DNA of 64,000 nt from assembly GCF_016056375.1 (NCBI RefSeq), contig NZ_JAEDAE010000002.1:663298-727297 (forward strand), given 5' to 3'. Numbering within the stretch: the stretch's first letter is position 1; every line of letters begins with the position of its first letter. The position numbers and the translations under genes are program-made. The notes beneath the pieces are model-generated. The model worked only from the letters and a program-made list of their open reading frames with translations, made no database searches and was not told the DNA's origin. The stretch comes from Hymenobacter negativus. Lineage in GTDB: Bacteria; Bacteroidota; Bacteroidia; Cytophagales; Hymenobacteraceae. This document shows positions 43,085-51,677 of the stretch, piece by piece.

Positions 43085-43612
43085 TCAAAACGCCAGCAGC
43101 GCAGTAGCTTGCTCGCGCAGCAGCTGCCGCGACAGGTCGTGGTTTAGCCCGTGCTCGGCGTTCAAATCCTGGTTGATAAAGGGCAGGCGCACCCGCTGGG
43201 GCAGCACCGTGGTGCCGAGGTACATGAGCACGTCGGTGAGGTGGGCCATGGCCAGCAGGCCGCCCTGGCCACCGCTGCTCAGGCCCACTAGCGCCGCCTT
43301 TTTGCCCTGGATGCCGCCGGGGTAGGAGAGGCCGTCGATAAATGCCTTCAGCACACCGGGGAAGGAGGCGTTGTACTCAGGCACGACAATGACCACCTTG
43401 TCACTTGCGTCGAGCATGGTAGCCAAGCGGTTGAATTCCGGATGCGTGCCCACGTTGGCATATAATGCAGTGGTGATGAAATCGACTGGCAACTCGGCCA
43501 GGTCCAGAATGTGGCTTTCGGCCCCCAGCTCCGCGAGCAGGGCGCGGTAGTAGTCGGCAATGCGGCGGGCGCGCGAGTGGGGCCGGTTGGTGCCAGCAAG
43601 GATGGTTATCAA
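43085..43612 (-). CDS. NADPH-dependent FMN reductase-like flavoprotein
   Basis: The 175-residue protein is placed at TTG 43612, giving ITILAGTNRPHSRARRIADY, the usual beginning of the family with the FMN phosphate loop GTNRPHSRA. An ATG at 43678 would add 22 unusual residues. Other features are VVPEYNASFPGVLKAFIDGL and the glycine-rich VGLSSGGQGG. A flavodoxin-like cytoplasmic quinone, azo or chromate reductase is likely; the natural substrate cannot be read. Confidence 0.88.
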   Translation of the reverse strand: MITILAGTNRPHSRARRIADYYRALLAELGAESHILDLAELPVDFITTALYANVGTHPEFNRLATMLDASDKVVIVVPEYNASFPGVLKAFIDGLSYPGGIQGKKAALVGLSSGGQGGLLAMAHLTDVLMYLGTTVLPQRVRLPFINQDLNAEHGLNHDLSRQLLREQATALLAF

Positions 43613-44184
43613 AACAAGAGAGACTAACGATGGAAACCGTGCTGCTAACCCGCAGGAGCGGCCATAGGTTACGGCCATAACGCACCGGCAAATCTTAATA
43701 AAATAATAAACAATGAAAGCAGACCGGCGAAAAGTTAGCAGGGTAGGCCAAATACTTTAGTATGCAACACTAGTGGCTAACGCAATAACTCATGCTAGGG
43801 CTGAGGTTTAAATGTTTGTGTGTTATAGGATAAAATAAATAAATAGGCATTCGTTGCCAGTGGCGTAAAATGTCCCTATTTTGAGTAATAAAATATTGAT
43901 TTTATAATAATGATTGTTGCGATTAGGGTGTTGAGTGTATATCTAAAAATGCCATTATTCGCTTAGAATCGGCCTTTTTGGGCGTTTAGACTATTTTATT
44001 GACTCAATTTATGAAGTGTTTTTATTGATTTTTTGACCGGCCGCAATTCCGTTTCACGGAATGAAAACATAGGTTTGTCGAAAATAAAAAACTAGGATTA
44101 TTTTCAATCGTAGCATTGCCGGCTGGTGCGAGTTATTGCCCTGCTGTCCGCCATACACTCCTTTTTTATTTTTTCAACATTTCT
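43613..44184. other. AT-rich intergenic region
   Basis: About 570 bp with no convincing coding frame. Between about 43700 and 44110 the sequence is markedly AT-rich compared with the chromosome. It holds an inverted repeat ATTCCG-N5-CGGAAT at 44046-44062 directly before a -7 box. It could carry a regulatory region or a small RNA; nothing else is supported. Confidence 0.6.
44046..44077 (+). promoter_or_regulatory. Operator-like inverted repeat and -7 box
   Basis: ATTCCG-TTTCA-CGGAAT (44046-44062) is followed 7 nt later by TAGGTTTG (44070-44077), an exact TAnnTTTG. The next start codon is 107 nt downstream at 44185. No -33 TTG is found; the palindrome occupies that place, as an activator or repressor site would. 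Confidence 0.5.
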
Positions 44185-44871
44185 ATGGCATTAACTGCAC
44201 ACCCATTTCATCCCGTTACCCAGGAATTACTTCCGGGATACCGGGACGCCTATTTGCGAGGCGATTTATCCGGCAAGAATACCGAACTGGTGGACGCTTA
44301 CCTGAAAGCCAATCCGGCCAAAGGCGGTGAAGCGTTCGAGCGTTTTCACGTGCTGAAAGAGCGGGGCCACAACGTGAAACCCGTGGGCTGGCTTCAGCAC
44401 CAATTTTACCTGATTCGTACCGAGCCGGCCCGGTTCCGCCGCCGGGCTGGTTCCTTGGTGCTGGTAGCTGCGCTGCTGAGCGGTGCCGCGTTCGCCGGCA
44501 ACAACCTGCACACAGCCCCCAGCCCAGCCCTTGGCAACACCGCTGAAATTTCGGCAGCAACGACCGAGGCCATGGGTGCCACGAAGATGACGACCGTGAC
44601 CGGCCGGATTCTGAACGAAAACGGCCACCCGCTGATTGGGGCCACGGTGCTGGACAAAGCCAGCGGCCGGGGCGTGAGCACCGACGCCGAAGGCAACTAT
44701 GCGCTGGCCGTGCCCGCCAACCGTACCTCCAACCTGCAGGTAGGGTACGGCGGCTACACCGAAGAGGAACTGCACGTCCAGGTGAAAGGCTACAGCGTGC
44801 AAAACGTGACGCTGCTGCCGCGCACCGACAAGCCAGCGAAAGCTGGCAAAAAACACTGGTGGCAGTTCTAA
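44185..44871 (+). CDS. Membrane protein with C-terminal carboxypeptidase-regulatory-like domain
   Basis: The 228-residue protein from ATG 44185 has an N-terminal cytoplasmic part (about 1-90: LPGYRDAYLRGDLSGKNTEL, then a helical segment resembling zinc-finger-less anti-sigma-like tails), one membrane helix (about 93-110, AGSLVLVAALLSGAAFAG), and an extracytoplasmic CarboxypepD_reg-like domain (about 135-215: VTGRILNENGHPLIGATVLD, STDAEGNYALAV). The topology recalls anti-sigma factors linked to TonB transporters, but no sigma factor is adjacent. It precedes the Roadblock pair. Confidence 0.75.
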   Translation: MALTAHPFHPVTQELLPGYRDAYLRGDLSGKNTELVDAYLKANPAKGGEAFERFHVLKERGHNVKPVGWLQHQFYLIRTEPARFRRRAGSLVLVAALLSGAAFAGNNLHTAPSPALGNTAEISAATTEAMGATKMTTVTGRILNENGHPLIGATVLDKASGRGVSTDAEGNYALAVPANRTSNLQVGYGGYTEEELHVQVKGYSVQNVTLLPRTDKPAKAGKKHWWQF

Positions 44872-45196
44872 ACTGCTAAATACGTTTCGGAACACTCTGT
44901 TGTGGCGGCAGCATGCTCTGAATAAAAGATACGGCAAACCGGGCAGCGCAAAAGGCTGGCCGGTGAGTATCAGTCAGGTAGTTGGAATTATCTGCAGCTG
45001 GCCGGGCCACCGGGTTTCGGCAGGCGGCGGGCAATGGATAAGCCAAGACCTTGCGTAGCTGAGTGCTTATTCCGAATAAGCTGCTTTTCCTGGCGCTGCC
45101 AATTGCGGAAGCCAGGAAAAGCAGTGAAGCCGGAGCTAACCATATCGGGGCATACTCACTGGCTTCGGCCGGTGCACCTATTCGTTTTCTGACCCA
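44872..45196. other. Intergenic region with a 14-bp inverted repeat
   Basis: This 325-bp stretch holds CTGCTTTTCCTGGC (45081-45094) and its perfect complement GCCAGGAAAAGCAG (45111-45124), 16 nt apart. No T-run follows, so it may be regulatory for the next gene, 73 nt downstream, or a weak terminator for the previous one. Nothing else is seen. Confidence 0.6.
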
Positions 45197-45625
45197 ATGA
45201 ATTTACCGTTTTTCAACCGACTGCAATTAAAGAAAATTACCGTAGGCACGGACGATGAAATGGGGAAGCGCTCGAAAGAAATAATCGAAGGCCTGCTAAC
45301 GGACCTGCCCGACCTGCTGATGGCCTGCGTGGTTAATTCCCAGTCGGGCCGGCTGCTGGCCTCCTACACCGTCAATAGTTCCTACAATCCCAATCAAATC
45401 AGCCTGCGCAACGCCAAACTGCTGCGCATTATGGACGAGGCCCTGGCCGCCAAAGCCTGGGCGGGCGGCCCGCTCACCGACATATCGGTGATGCTGGAAG
45501 ACCAACTGCACCACCTGCGCCCCATGAACGACGGCAAGTGGTACTGCTTTCTGGCGGTGCACACGGCCGACGCCAACCTGGGCATTGCCAAAGAAATAAT
45601 GCGTCGGCACACCACCATGAACTGA
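45197..45625 (+). CDS. Roadblock/LC7-type domain protein, paralogue A
   Basis: The 142-residue protein has a short basic N-terminus and then a Roadblock/LC7-like fold (about 28-140). It shows a first helix IIEGLLTDLPDLLMACVV, the strand pair SGRLLASYTV, a long helix LRNAKLLRIMDEALAAKAWA, the strands DISVMLEDQLHHLRPM and WYCFLAVHTADANLGIAKEI. The phrase ADANLG before the last helix is characteristic of the family. Roadblock proteins regulate small GTPases such as MglA or build dimeric scaffolds. No GTPase gene lies in this window. Confidence 0.72.
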   Translation: MNLPFFNRLQLKKITVGTDDEMGKRSKEIIEGLLTDLPDLLMACVVNSQSGRLLASYTVNSSYNPNQISLRNAKLLRIMDEALAAKAWAGGPLTDISVMLEDQLHHLRPMNDGKWYCFLAVHTADANLGIAKEIMRRHTTMN

Positions 45626-45687
45626 CCCTTTCTGACCCAAATTTTCTCTTTTCTCATACAACGTCATCATTTTTAAAATCCATCTTT

Positions 45688-46053
45688 ATGGCAACTTCTC
45701 CAAAACAAGTAGTTAAAGACATCATGGCCGAACTGCCCACGCTGTTGGCCGTAGCCGTAGTAGAAACCGAAACCGGCATGCCTCTGGCTTCGCACAGCAA
45801 CATTGCCGATTTCGACATCGAAACGGCCGCTGCCTACAACACCGAAGTAGTGAAAGCCAAACTGAAAGCCATTGCGGCCCTGAAGCTGAACCAGACCGTG
45901 CAGGACATTCTGTTGACCCTGACCGACCAGTTGCACCTGCTGAAGCTGTCGCCCAAAGGCGACCAGTTCGTGTACCTGGCCGTAAACGCCCGCGATACCA
46001 ACCTCGCCCAGGCCCGTCAGATTCTGAAGGCTCAGACCGCCGAGCTGCTGTAA
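45688..46053 (+). CDS. Roadblock/LC7-type domain protein, paralogue B
   Basis: A 121-residue protein that aligns along its length with the preceding gene: VVKDIMAELPTLLAVAVVET, GMPLASHSNIADFDIETAAA, DILLTLTDQLHLLKL, FVYLAVNARDTNLAQARQIL. It is 62 bp downstream and on the same strand, so probably in one operon, and the two could form a heterodimer. The start at ATG 45688 leaves no N-terminal extension. A strong terminator follows. Function unknown; small-GTPase or surface-signalling roles are possible from the family. Confidence 0.72.
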   Translation: MATSPKQVVKDIMAELPTLLAVAVVETETGMPLASHSNIADFDIETAAAYNTEVVKAKLKAIAALKLNQTVQDILLTLTDQLHLLKLSPKGDQFVYLAVNARDTNLAQARQILKAQTAELL

Positions 46054-46079
46054 TTGGTCAAGCTACGGCCGACTTGCTC

Positions 46080-46116
46080 CGCCCGCTGACGCATGCGTCG
46101 GTGGGCGGTTTTTTTA
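46080..46116 (+). terminator. Terminator of the Roadblock pair
   Basis: CCGCCCGC...GGTGGGCGG with the inner GACGCATGCGTC palindrome is followed by seven T's. Confidence 0.9.
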
Positions 46117-46279
46117 TGGGGTGGATATGCGGTCCGGCATTCGGAGGGCATAAATGTCAGTACCTAAGCACAGTGGGCAAGCCCCGGTAGTGGTCTGAGC
46201 TCACCGGCGTAAAATCAGCAGCGGTACCGTACTGTCGTCTCATGCCCGCTTCTGCCCGCACCAGCAAATAACTCATGCC

Positions 46280-47509
46280 TTACTCAGGGCTTTCGGCATT
46301 CTGGTCCGTAGCCGATAGTCCCGCCACCGCCGCCAGGCACAGCGCAAACCACGCCCACGGCAGCCGCAAATCCAATACCGACAAGCCCCCGAATACCAGC
46401 GCCGTGCCGAAGCTGGCCAGCGACTGAAAGGCTTGGTTCAGTCCGAATATTTCGCCCCGGTCGGCCTCGGTGGTGCGGTGGGCCAGCCGGCCTTCCAGCA
46501 AGCCCTGGATGAGCGTGAGCGTGAGGCAGTCCAGCGTTACCAGCACGTACAGCGCCACTTTCGACGTGCCCATCAGCCCATAACCGGCCAACACCGGCAC
46601 GCCCAGTGCCGCCAGCCACACAATGGCCCGGCGCTGATTGATACGGTCAGCAAAATAGCTGTAGAACACGTAGTTTAGCCCCACGCTCAGGGCCCCGAAA
46701 AACATGAAGAAGTAAGAAATCTGCCGCGCATCTAAGTGCAGCGGCCCCAGGCTGGCGAAGGCAACAAAGTAGAAGTAATAGCCCGTGCTGAGCGTGAGGG
46801 CCACTTGGGTGAGCACGATGCGCCGCACGCCGGGGTTTTGCTCATTTTTCTCGCGTAGCCGGGCCCAGAGCGTGAGCGGGTTGAGGCTAGCGGCCAGCTC
46901 GGCGCGCAGCTCGGCCCCGCGTACCCCGCCGCGTCCGGCGTGGGTTTCGGGCAGCCACACACTCAGCCCGATGTTGAGGGCGGCCAGGGCCACCGCCAGC
47001 CGCACCACGTAAGACGCCTGCTGGGCCGGCGGCACCTGCAAAAAGGTTAGCATCAGCCCCGAGGCCATTGGCCCCAGCACGAAGCCGAGCGAGATAATCG
47101 CCCCCTCGATGCCCAGGTTGCGAAACAGCCGCCCGGGCGGTGAAATGTCGGTAATGGCCGAGCGCACCGTGGCATACATGCCGTTGGTGAGGCCGTCCGA
47201 CACGCGGTTTACAAAGTACAGCCCCGCCCGCACGGGCAGCAGCAGCGCATTGGCCAGCAGCGTACCCACCGCCGAAACGATGAAGATGGGGCGCCGCCCG
47301 TAGCCGTCGCTCAGCCGCCCCAGCAGCGGGGCCGAAAACAGCTGCACTCCCAGAAATATGCCCGTGCCCACGCTTAGCCACAACTGCGGCTGCCGCAGCC
47401 CTCGCACAAACTCCGGCAATACCGGCCCTACCGCCGCGCCCACAATCACATCAACCAGAATTATTGCATAGAGCAGCGGCAGGCGACGGTCGGGGGGAAG
47501 AAGAGGCAC
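46280..47509 (-). CDS. MFS transporter, tetracycline-efflux (TetA) type
   Basis: The 409-residue protein starts at GTG 47509, since the -7 box TACTTTTG ends 4 nt before it. There are about 12 membrane helices. The loop between helices 2 and 3, APLLGRLSDGYGRRPIFIVS, is the typical MFS motif A as in class TCR/TetA drug efflux pumps. The first helix has LPLLYAIILVDVIVGAAVGP. It is probably an inner-membrane multidrug exporter. The natural substrate is unknown; a resistance role is not implied by sequence alone. Confidence 0.88.
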   Translation of the reverse strand: MPLLPPDRRLPLLYAIILVDVIVGAAVGPVLPEFVRGLRQPQLWLSVGTGIFLGVQLFSAPLLGRLSDGYGRRPIFIVSAVGTLLANALLLPVRAGLYFVNRVSDGLTNGMYATVRSAITDISPPGRLFRNLGIEGAIISLGFVLGPMASGLMLTFLQVPPAQQASYVVRLAVALAALNIGLSVWLPETHAGRGGVRGAELRAELAASLNPLTLWARLREKNEQNPGVRRIVLTQVALTLSTGYYFYFVAFASLGPLHLDARQISYFFMFFGALSVGLNYVFYSYFADRINQRRAIVWLAALGVPVLAGYGLMGTSKVALYVLVTLDCLTLTLIQGLLEGRLAHRTTEADRGEIFGLNQAFQSLASFGTALVFGGLSVLDLRLPWAWFALCLAAVAGLSATDQNAESPE

Positions 47510-47513
47510 GGGG

Positions 47514-47521
47514 CAAAAGTA
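47514..47521 (-). promoter_or_regulatory. -7 box of the MFS gene
   Basis: TACTTTTG on the minus strand ends 4 nt before GTG 47509. No clear -33 TTG. Confidence 0.5.
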
Positions 47522-47529
47522 GGGGAGGA

Positions 47530-47605
47530 GTAGCGCGGACGCTGCGAGCCCGCACCTGCTTCAGGTTCGTTGCCTGAAAGCGCGGATTCGCAGCGTCTAC
47601 GCTGC
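47530..47605. repeat. REP-like inverted repeat, type 2
   Basis: Arms 47530-47553 and 47582-47605 are imperfect complements of 24 bp around a 28-nt loop. It shares GCGCGGACGCTG with the repeat element at 48577-48673, so the two may be related. It lies between the divergent MFS and aldo/keto reductase genes. Confidence 0.7.
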
Positions 47606-47696
47606 ACGGCTCTCTTCAAACAATTCCGCGTTTGAATCGTCTTAGAAAGCACCCCGCATTATTTGCATCGGGGCATTTCATTTCAAGCCAGTTCTC

Positions 47697-48566
47697 ATGT
47701 CCGATAAAACCACTGCCGCTACTTATCCCGCCACCTTCACCATCGGCGGCGACCTCCCCGTCAACCGCCTCGGCTACGGGGCCATGCGCATCACCGGCGA
47801 AGGCATTTGGGGCCCACCTGCCGACCACGACGAATCCATCCGCGTGCTGAAGCGGGCCGTGGAATTGGGCGTCAACTTCATCGACACCGCCGACAGCTAC
47901 GGCCCCAATGTGTCGGAAGAGCTGATTGCCGAAGCCCTCTATCCCTATGCCAAAGGTCTCGTTATCGCCACCAAAGGCGGCCTGCTCCGCACCGGCCCCA
48001 ACGAATGGCCCATCGATGCCAGTCCCAAACACCTCGAAGAAGCCCTCAACGGCAGCCTGAAACGCCTGAAAGTGGAGCAAATCGACCTCTACCAACTCCA
48101 CCGCATCGACCCGAAAGTACCTTTCGAAGATACCCTGAAATTTCTGCAAAAAGCGCAGCAGGACGGCCGTATCAAGCACATCGGCCTGTCCGAAGTGAGC
48201 GTGGCCGATATTAAAAAGGCGCAGGAATTTGTGCCCATCGTGTCGGTGCAGAACATGTATAGCGTCGAAAACCGCAAATGGGAAGCCGAGCTAACTTATA
48301 CCCGCGAGCAGAACATCGCCTTCATCCCGTGGTTCCCGCTGGGCGGTGGCAACGCCGATGCCCTCAAGGCTCTGGACCAGATTGCCGCCCGGCACGGCGT
48401 GAAGCCCCAGCAGATTGCGCTGAGCTGGCTGTTGCATCACTCACCCAACATCCTGCTTATCCCCGGCACATCCAAAGTGAAGCACCTGGAAGAGAACATG
48501 AAAACTGCCGACATTCACCTCTCAGCCGAGGATATGAAGGCGCTGGATGCCGTCCAGCCGGCGTAG
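47697..48566 (+). CDS. Aldo/keto reductase
   Basis: A 289-residue cytoplasmic NADPH-dependent reductase with a TIM-barrel fold. The catalytic tetrad is present: Asp and Tyr in NFIDTADSYGPNVSEE, Lys in VIATKGGLL, and His in LYQLHRIDP. The NADPH-binding end ILLIPGTSKVKHLEENMKTA is also clear. It looks like the AKR family found beside detoxification genes; its substrate is not evident. A REP-like element and a perfect palindromic terminator follow. Confidence 0.94.
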   Translation: MSDKTTAATYPATFTIGGDLPVNRLGYGAMRITGEGIWGPPADHDESIRVLKRAVELGVNFIDTADSYGPNVSEELIAEALYPYAKGLVIATKGGLLRTGPNEWPIDASPKHLEEALNGSLKRLKVEQIDLYQLHRIDPKVPFEDTLKFLQKAQQDGRIKHIGLSEVSVADIKKAQEFVPIVSVQNMYSVENRKWEAELTYTREQNIAFIPWFPLGGGNADALKALDQIAARHGVKPQQIALSWLLHHSPNILLIPGTSKVKHLEENMKTADIHLSAEDMKALDAVQPA

Positions 48567-48576
48567 CCAGAATGGC

Positions 48577-48673
48577 GTAGTGACGCGACACTTCGCGTCT
48601 CGGCGTTGAACGATAACATTCAAGCGATAGCAGAGCGGCGCGGACGCTGAGACGCGAAGTATTGCGTCTCTAC
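48577..48673. repeat. REP-like inverted repeat, type 3
   Basis: Arms 48577-48601 and 48649-48673 are 25-bp imperfect complements (about 21 of 25). The central loop carries GCGCGGACGCTG, shared with 47530-47605. It lies between the aldo/keto reductase and the sdhB terminator. Confidence 0.7.
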
Positions 48674-48682
48674 ACCGTTCAG

Positions 48683-48734
48683 CAATAAATGGAAAGCCCC
48701 GGCAGTAGCTACTGCCGGGGCTTTCCATTTATTG
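48683..48734. terminator. 52-bp perfect palindrome, bidirectional terminator
   Basis: The sequence reads the same on both strands over 52 bp, with GGAAAGCCCCGGCAGTAG meeting its complement at the centre. It serves the convergent aldo/keto reductase and sdhB genes. Because it is a palindrome, identical spurious open frames begin here on both strands. Confidence 0.9.
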
Positions 48735-48745
48735 TTTCGACTGAA

Positions 48746-49531
48746 CTACGCCAAGTTGTTCGAAGTAGCTTTAGCCGCCAGGAACTCACGGTTCAGAATA
48801 GCAATGTTCTCCAGCGAGATGCCTACCGGGCACTCAGCTGCGCACGAGCCGATGTTAGTGCAGGCGCCAAAGCCTTCCTTATCCATCTGGGCCACCATGT
48901 TTTCGACGCGGGTTTTGCGCTCTACGTTGCCCTGGGGCAGCAGCGCCAGCTGCGACACCTTGGCCGACACGAACAGCATGGCCGAAGCATTCTTGCAGGC
49001 CGCTACGCAGGCGCCGCAACCAATGCAGGTAGCGGCCTCAAAAGCACGGTCCGCAATTTCTTTCGGAATCGGAATCTCGTTGCCGTCAGGGGCACCGCCG
49101 GTGTTCACGCTCACGTAGCCGCCCGCCTGAATGATGCGGTCGAACGCCGAGCGGTCCACGCTCAGGTCCTTGTTGACCGGGAAGGCATTGGCGCGCCAGG
49201 GCTCGATGGTGATGGTATCGCCATCCGAGAACTTGCGCATGTGCAGCTGGCAGGTGGTAGTGCCCTTCTCGGGGCCGTGCGAACGGCCGTTGATGAACAG
49301 GTCGCACGAGCCGCAGATGCCTTCGCGGCAGTCGTGGTCGAAGGCCACCGGGTCCTGGCCAGCGTGCAACAGGTCCTCGTTCAGCACGTCTAGCATCTCC
49401 AGAAACGACATGTCGGGCGAAATGTCCTTCACGTGGTACTCCACAATTTGCCCCTGGGCCTGGCGGTTGGGCTGCCGCCACACTTTCAGGGTCAGGTTCA
49501 TCGGTTTAGCGTTGGGGTTGGAACCGGCCAT
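48746..49531 (-). CDS. sdhB: Succinate dehydrogenase/fumarate reductase iron-sulfur subunit
   Basis: The 261-residue protein has the three Fe-S cluster sites. The 2Fe-2S ligands lie in [16 protein letters not shown] with the later cysteine in GTTTCQLH. The 4Fe-4S ligands lie in [11 protein letters not shown], and the 3Fe-4S ligands in [12 protein letters not shown]. It passes electrons from SdhA to the membrane quinone. It is the last gene of sdhC-sdhA-sdhB. A 29-bp inverted repeat fills the 109-bp gap after sdhA. Confidence 0.97.
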   Translation of the reverse strand: MAGSNPNAKPMNLTLKVWRQPNRQAQGQIVEYHVKDISPDMSFLEMLDVLNEDLLHAGQDPVAFDHDCREGICGSCDLFINGRSHGPEKGTTTCQLHMRKFSDGDTITIEPWRANAFPVNKDLSVDRSAFDRIIQAGGYVSVNTGGAPDGNEIPIPKEIADRAFEAATCIGCGACVAACKNASAMLFVSAKVSQLALLPQGNVERKTRVENMVAQMDKEGFGACTNIGSCAAECPVGISLENIAILNREFLAAKATSNNLA

Positions 49532-49541
49532 CTTTTTGAGA

Positions 49542-49632
49542 TATGAGTTATGAGTTAAAAGTTATGAGTTAGAAAATTGTGAGTGAGCCGTGCAATGCCA
49601 GCCAACTCATAACTTTTAACTCATAACTCATA
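49542..49632. repeat. 29-bp perfect inverted repeat between sdhA and sdhB
   Basis: Arms 49542-49570 and 49604-49632 are exact complements around a 33-nt loop. Each arm contains direct repeats of ATGAGTTA. It is AT-rich and lies inside an operon, so it may stabilise the upstream message or reduce read-through into sdhB. Confidence 0.92.
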
Positions 49633-49640
49633 ACTCAAAT

Positions 49641-51575
49641 TTATTTGTAGCTGCGCTGGGTCAGCTTCACGTTTTCAAATACAAGCTCTTCCTTGTTGAG
49701 CTTCTCGGGCTGATTGTCGCCCTGATACTCCCAGGCCGCCACGTAGGCGTAGTTTTCGTCGTCGCGCAGGGCCTCGCCTTCGGGGGTCTGGTACTCCTCG
49801 CGGAAGTGGCCGCCGCAGCTTTCGTTGCGGTTGTAGGCGTCGTCCACCATCAGCTCGCCCAGCTCCAGGAAGTCGGCTACGCGGCCGGCTTTTTCCAGCG
49901 CCTGGTTCATTTCCTCGCCAGTGCCCACCACTTTCACGTCGCTCCAGAACTCCTTGCGCAGGCGCTGAATCTCGGCTTTGGCGTGCTTCAGGCCTTCGGC
50001 GGTGCGGGCCATGCCGCAGTATTCCCACATGATGTGGCCCAGCGCCTTGTGGAACTCATCGGGCGTGCGGTTGCCTTTGATGCCGAGCAGCTGCTCGGTG
50101 CGAGCCTGCACATAGGCCTTCGACTCGGCGAAGGCGGGGTGGTTGGTATCTACCGGTTTGGGCGGCGTGTTGGCCAGGTAATCGCCAATGGTGTAGGGAA
50201 TTACGAAATAGCCATCGGCCAGGCCCTGCATCAGGGCCGAGGCGCCGAGGCGGTTGGCCCCGTGGTCGGAGAAGTTGCACTCGCCGGTGGCGTAGAGGCC
50301 GGGAACGGTGGTTTGCAGGTTGTAGTCCACCCACAGGCCGCCCATGGTGTAGTGCACCGCCGGGTAGATGCGCATGGGCATCTCATACGGATTCTCGTCG
50401 GTGATTTTGGCGTACATGTCGAAGAGGTTGCCGTACTTCTGGCTCACTGCCTCCGCGCCCGTGCGCTTGATGATGTCGGAGAAGTCGAGGTACACGGCCA
50501 GACCGGTGCTGCCCACGCCACGGTTCTCGTCGCACATCATCTTGGCGTTGCGCGAAGCCACGTCGCGCGGCACTAGGTTGCCGAAAGCGGGGTACTTGCG
50601 CTCCAGGAAGTAGTCGCGGTCGTCCTCGGCAATGTCTTGGGGCTTGATTTGGCCTTTGCGCACGCGCTCAGCCATTTCCACCGTTTTGGGTACCCACACG
50701 CGCCCGTCGTTGCGGAGCGATTCCGACATCAGCGTGAGCTTCGACTGGTAGTCGCCGCTTACGGGAATGCAGGTGGGGTGAATCTGGGTGAAACAGGGGT
50801 TGGCGAAGAACGCGCCTTTTTTGTGGGCGCGCCAGGCGGCGGTCACGTTGCAATACTTGGCGTTGGTGCTCAGGTAGAACACGTTGCCGTAGCCGCCGGT
50901 GGCCAATACCACTGCGTGGGCGGCGTGGGTTTCAATCTCGCCGTTCACCAGGTTGCGCGTCACGATGCCGCGCGCCTGCCCGTCCACTATCACCACGTCG
51001 AGCATTTCCGAGCGGGTGTACATCTTCACCTTGCCGTAGGCAATCTGGCGGCTCAGGGCCGAGTAGGCGCCCAGCAGGAGCTGCTGGCCGGTCTGGCCGC
51101 GGGCGTAGAACGTGCGGCTTACCTGAGCCCCGCCGAAGGAGCGGTTGGCCAGCAGGCCGCCGTATTCGCGGGCGAAGGGCACGCCCTGGGCCACGCACTG
51201 GTCGATGATGTTCACCGATACTTGGGCCAGACGGTACACGTTGGCTTCGCGGGCGCGGTAGTCGCCGCCCTTGATGGTGTCATAGAACAAGCGGAACACG
51301 GAGTCGCCGTCGTTCTGGTAGTTCTTGGCAGCGTTGATGCCGCCCTGCGCGGCGATGGAGTGCGCGCGGCGGGGCGAGTCGTGGTAGGTGAAGGCCTTCA
51401 CGTTGTAGCCCAACTCGGCCAGCGAGGCAGCGGCAGCACCGCCGGCCAAGCCCGTGCCGACCACAATCACGTCGTATTTCCGCTTGTTGGCGGGGTTCAC
51501 GAGCTTGACGTTAAACTTGTGCTTGTCCCATTTTTCGGCGAGGGGGCCTTCGGGAATTTTGGAATCCAACAGCAT
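49641..51575 (-). CDS. sdhA: Succinate dehydrogenase/fumarate reductase flavoprotein subunit
   Basis: The protein has 644 residues from ATG 51575; an in-frame ATG 13 codons upstream is less likely. FAD is bound by [20 protein letters not shown] and [17 protein letters not shown], where the histidine of covalent flavin attachment is expected. Active-site regions are [14 protein letters not shown] and [36 protein letters not shown] is the usual C-terminal FAD segment. It oxidises succinate in the TCA cycle on the cytoplasmic side of the inner membrane. Confidence 0.97.
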   Translation of the reverse strand: MLLDSKIPEGPLAEKWDKHKFNVKLVNPANKRKYDVIVVGTGLAGGAAAASLAELGYNVKAFTYHDSPRRAHSIAAQGGINAAKNYQNDGDSVFRLFYDTIKGGDYRAREANVYRLAQVSVNIIDQCVAQGVPFAREYGGLLANRSFGGAQVSRTFYARGQTGQQLLLGAYSALSRQIAYGKVKMYTRSEMLDVVIVDGQARGIVTRNLVNGEIETHAAHAVVLATGGYGNVFYLSTNAKYCNVTAAWRAHKKGAFFANPCFTQIHPTCIPVSGDYQSKLTLMSESLRNDGRVWVPKTVEMAERVRKGQIKPQDIAEDDRDYFLERKYPAFGNLVPRDVASRNAKMMCDENRGVGSTGLAVYLDFSDIIKRTGAEAVSQKYGNLFDMYAKITDENPYEMPMRIYPAVHYTMGGLWVDYNLQTTVPGLYATGECNFSDHGANRLGASALMQGLADGYFVIPYTIGDYLANTPPKPVDTNHPAFAESKAYVQARTEQLLGIKGNRTPDEFHKALGHIMWEYCGMARTAEGLKHAKAEIQRLRKEFWSDVKVVGTGEEMNQALEKAGRVADFLELGELMVDDAYNRNESCGGHFREEYQTPEGEALRDDENYAYVAAWEYQGDNQPEKLNKEELVFENVKLTQRSYK

Positions 51576-51677
51576 AGAGCGACGGAGTGATGGAATGACT
51601 GAGTGATAGAGCAATAAGACAACAGCCGAGCGCCGCAGGTGTTAGCGCAGCCGGGCGGTTTTATCGCTCCTAATCAA

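Noticed and set aside
46284..46619. Overlapping minus-strand frame at the 3' end of the MFS gene
   Set aside because: It is a frame shadow of the transporter rather than a frameshifted part.
48522..48728. Minus-strand frame beginning with the same peptide as a plus-strand frame
   Set aside because: Both start in the perfect palindrome 48683-48734, which explains the identical sequence.
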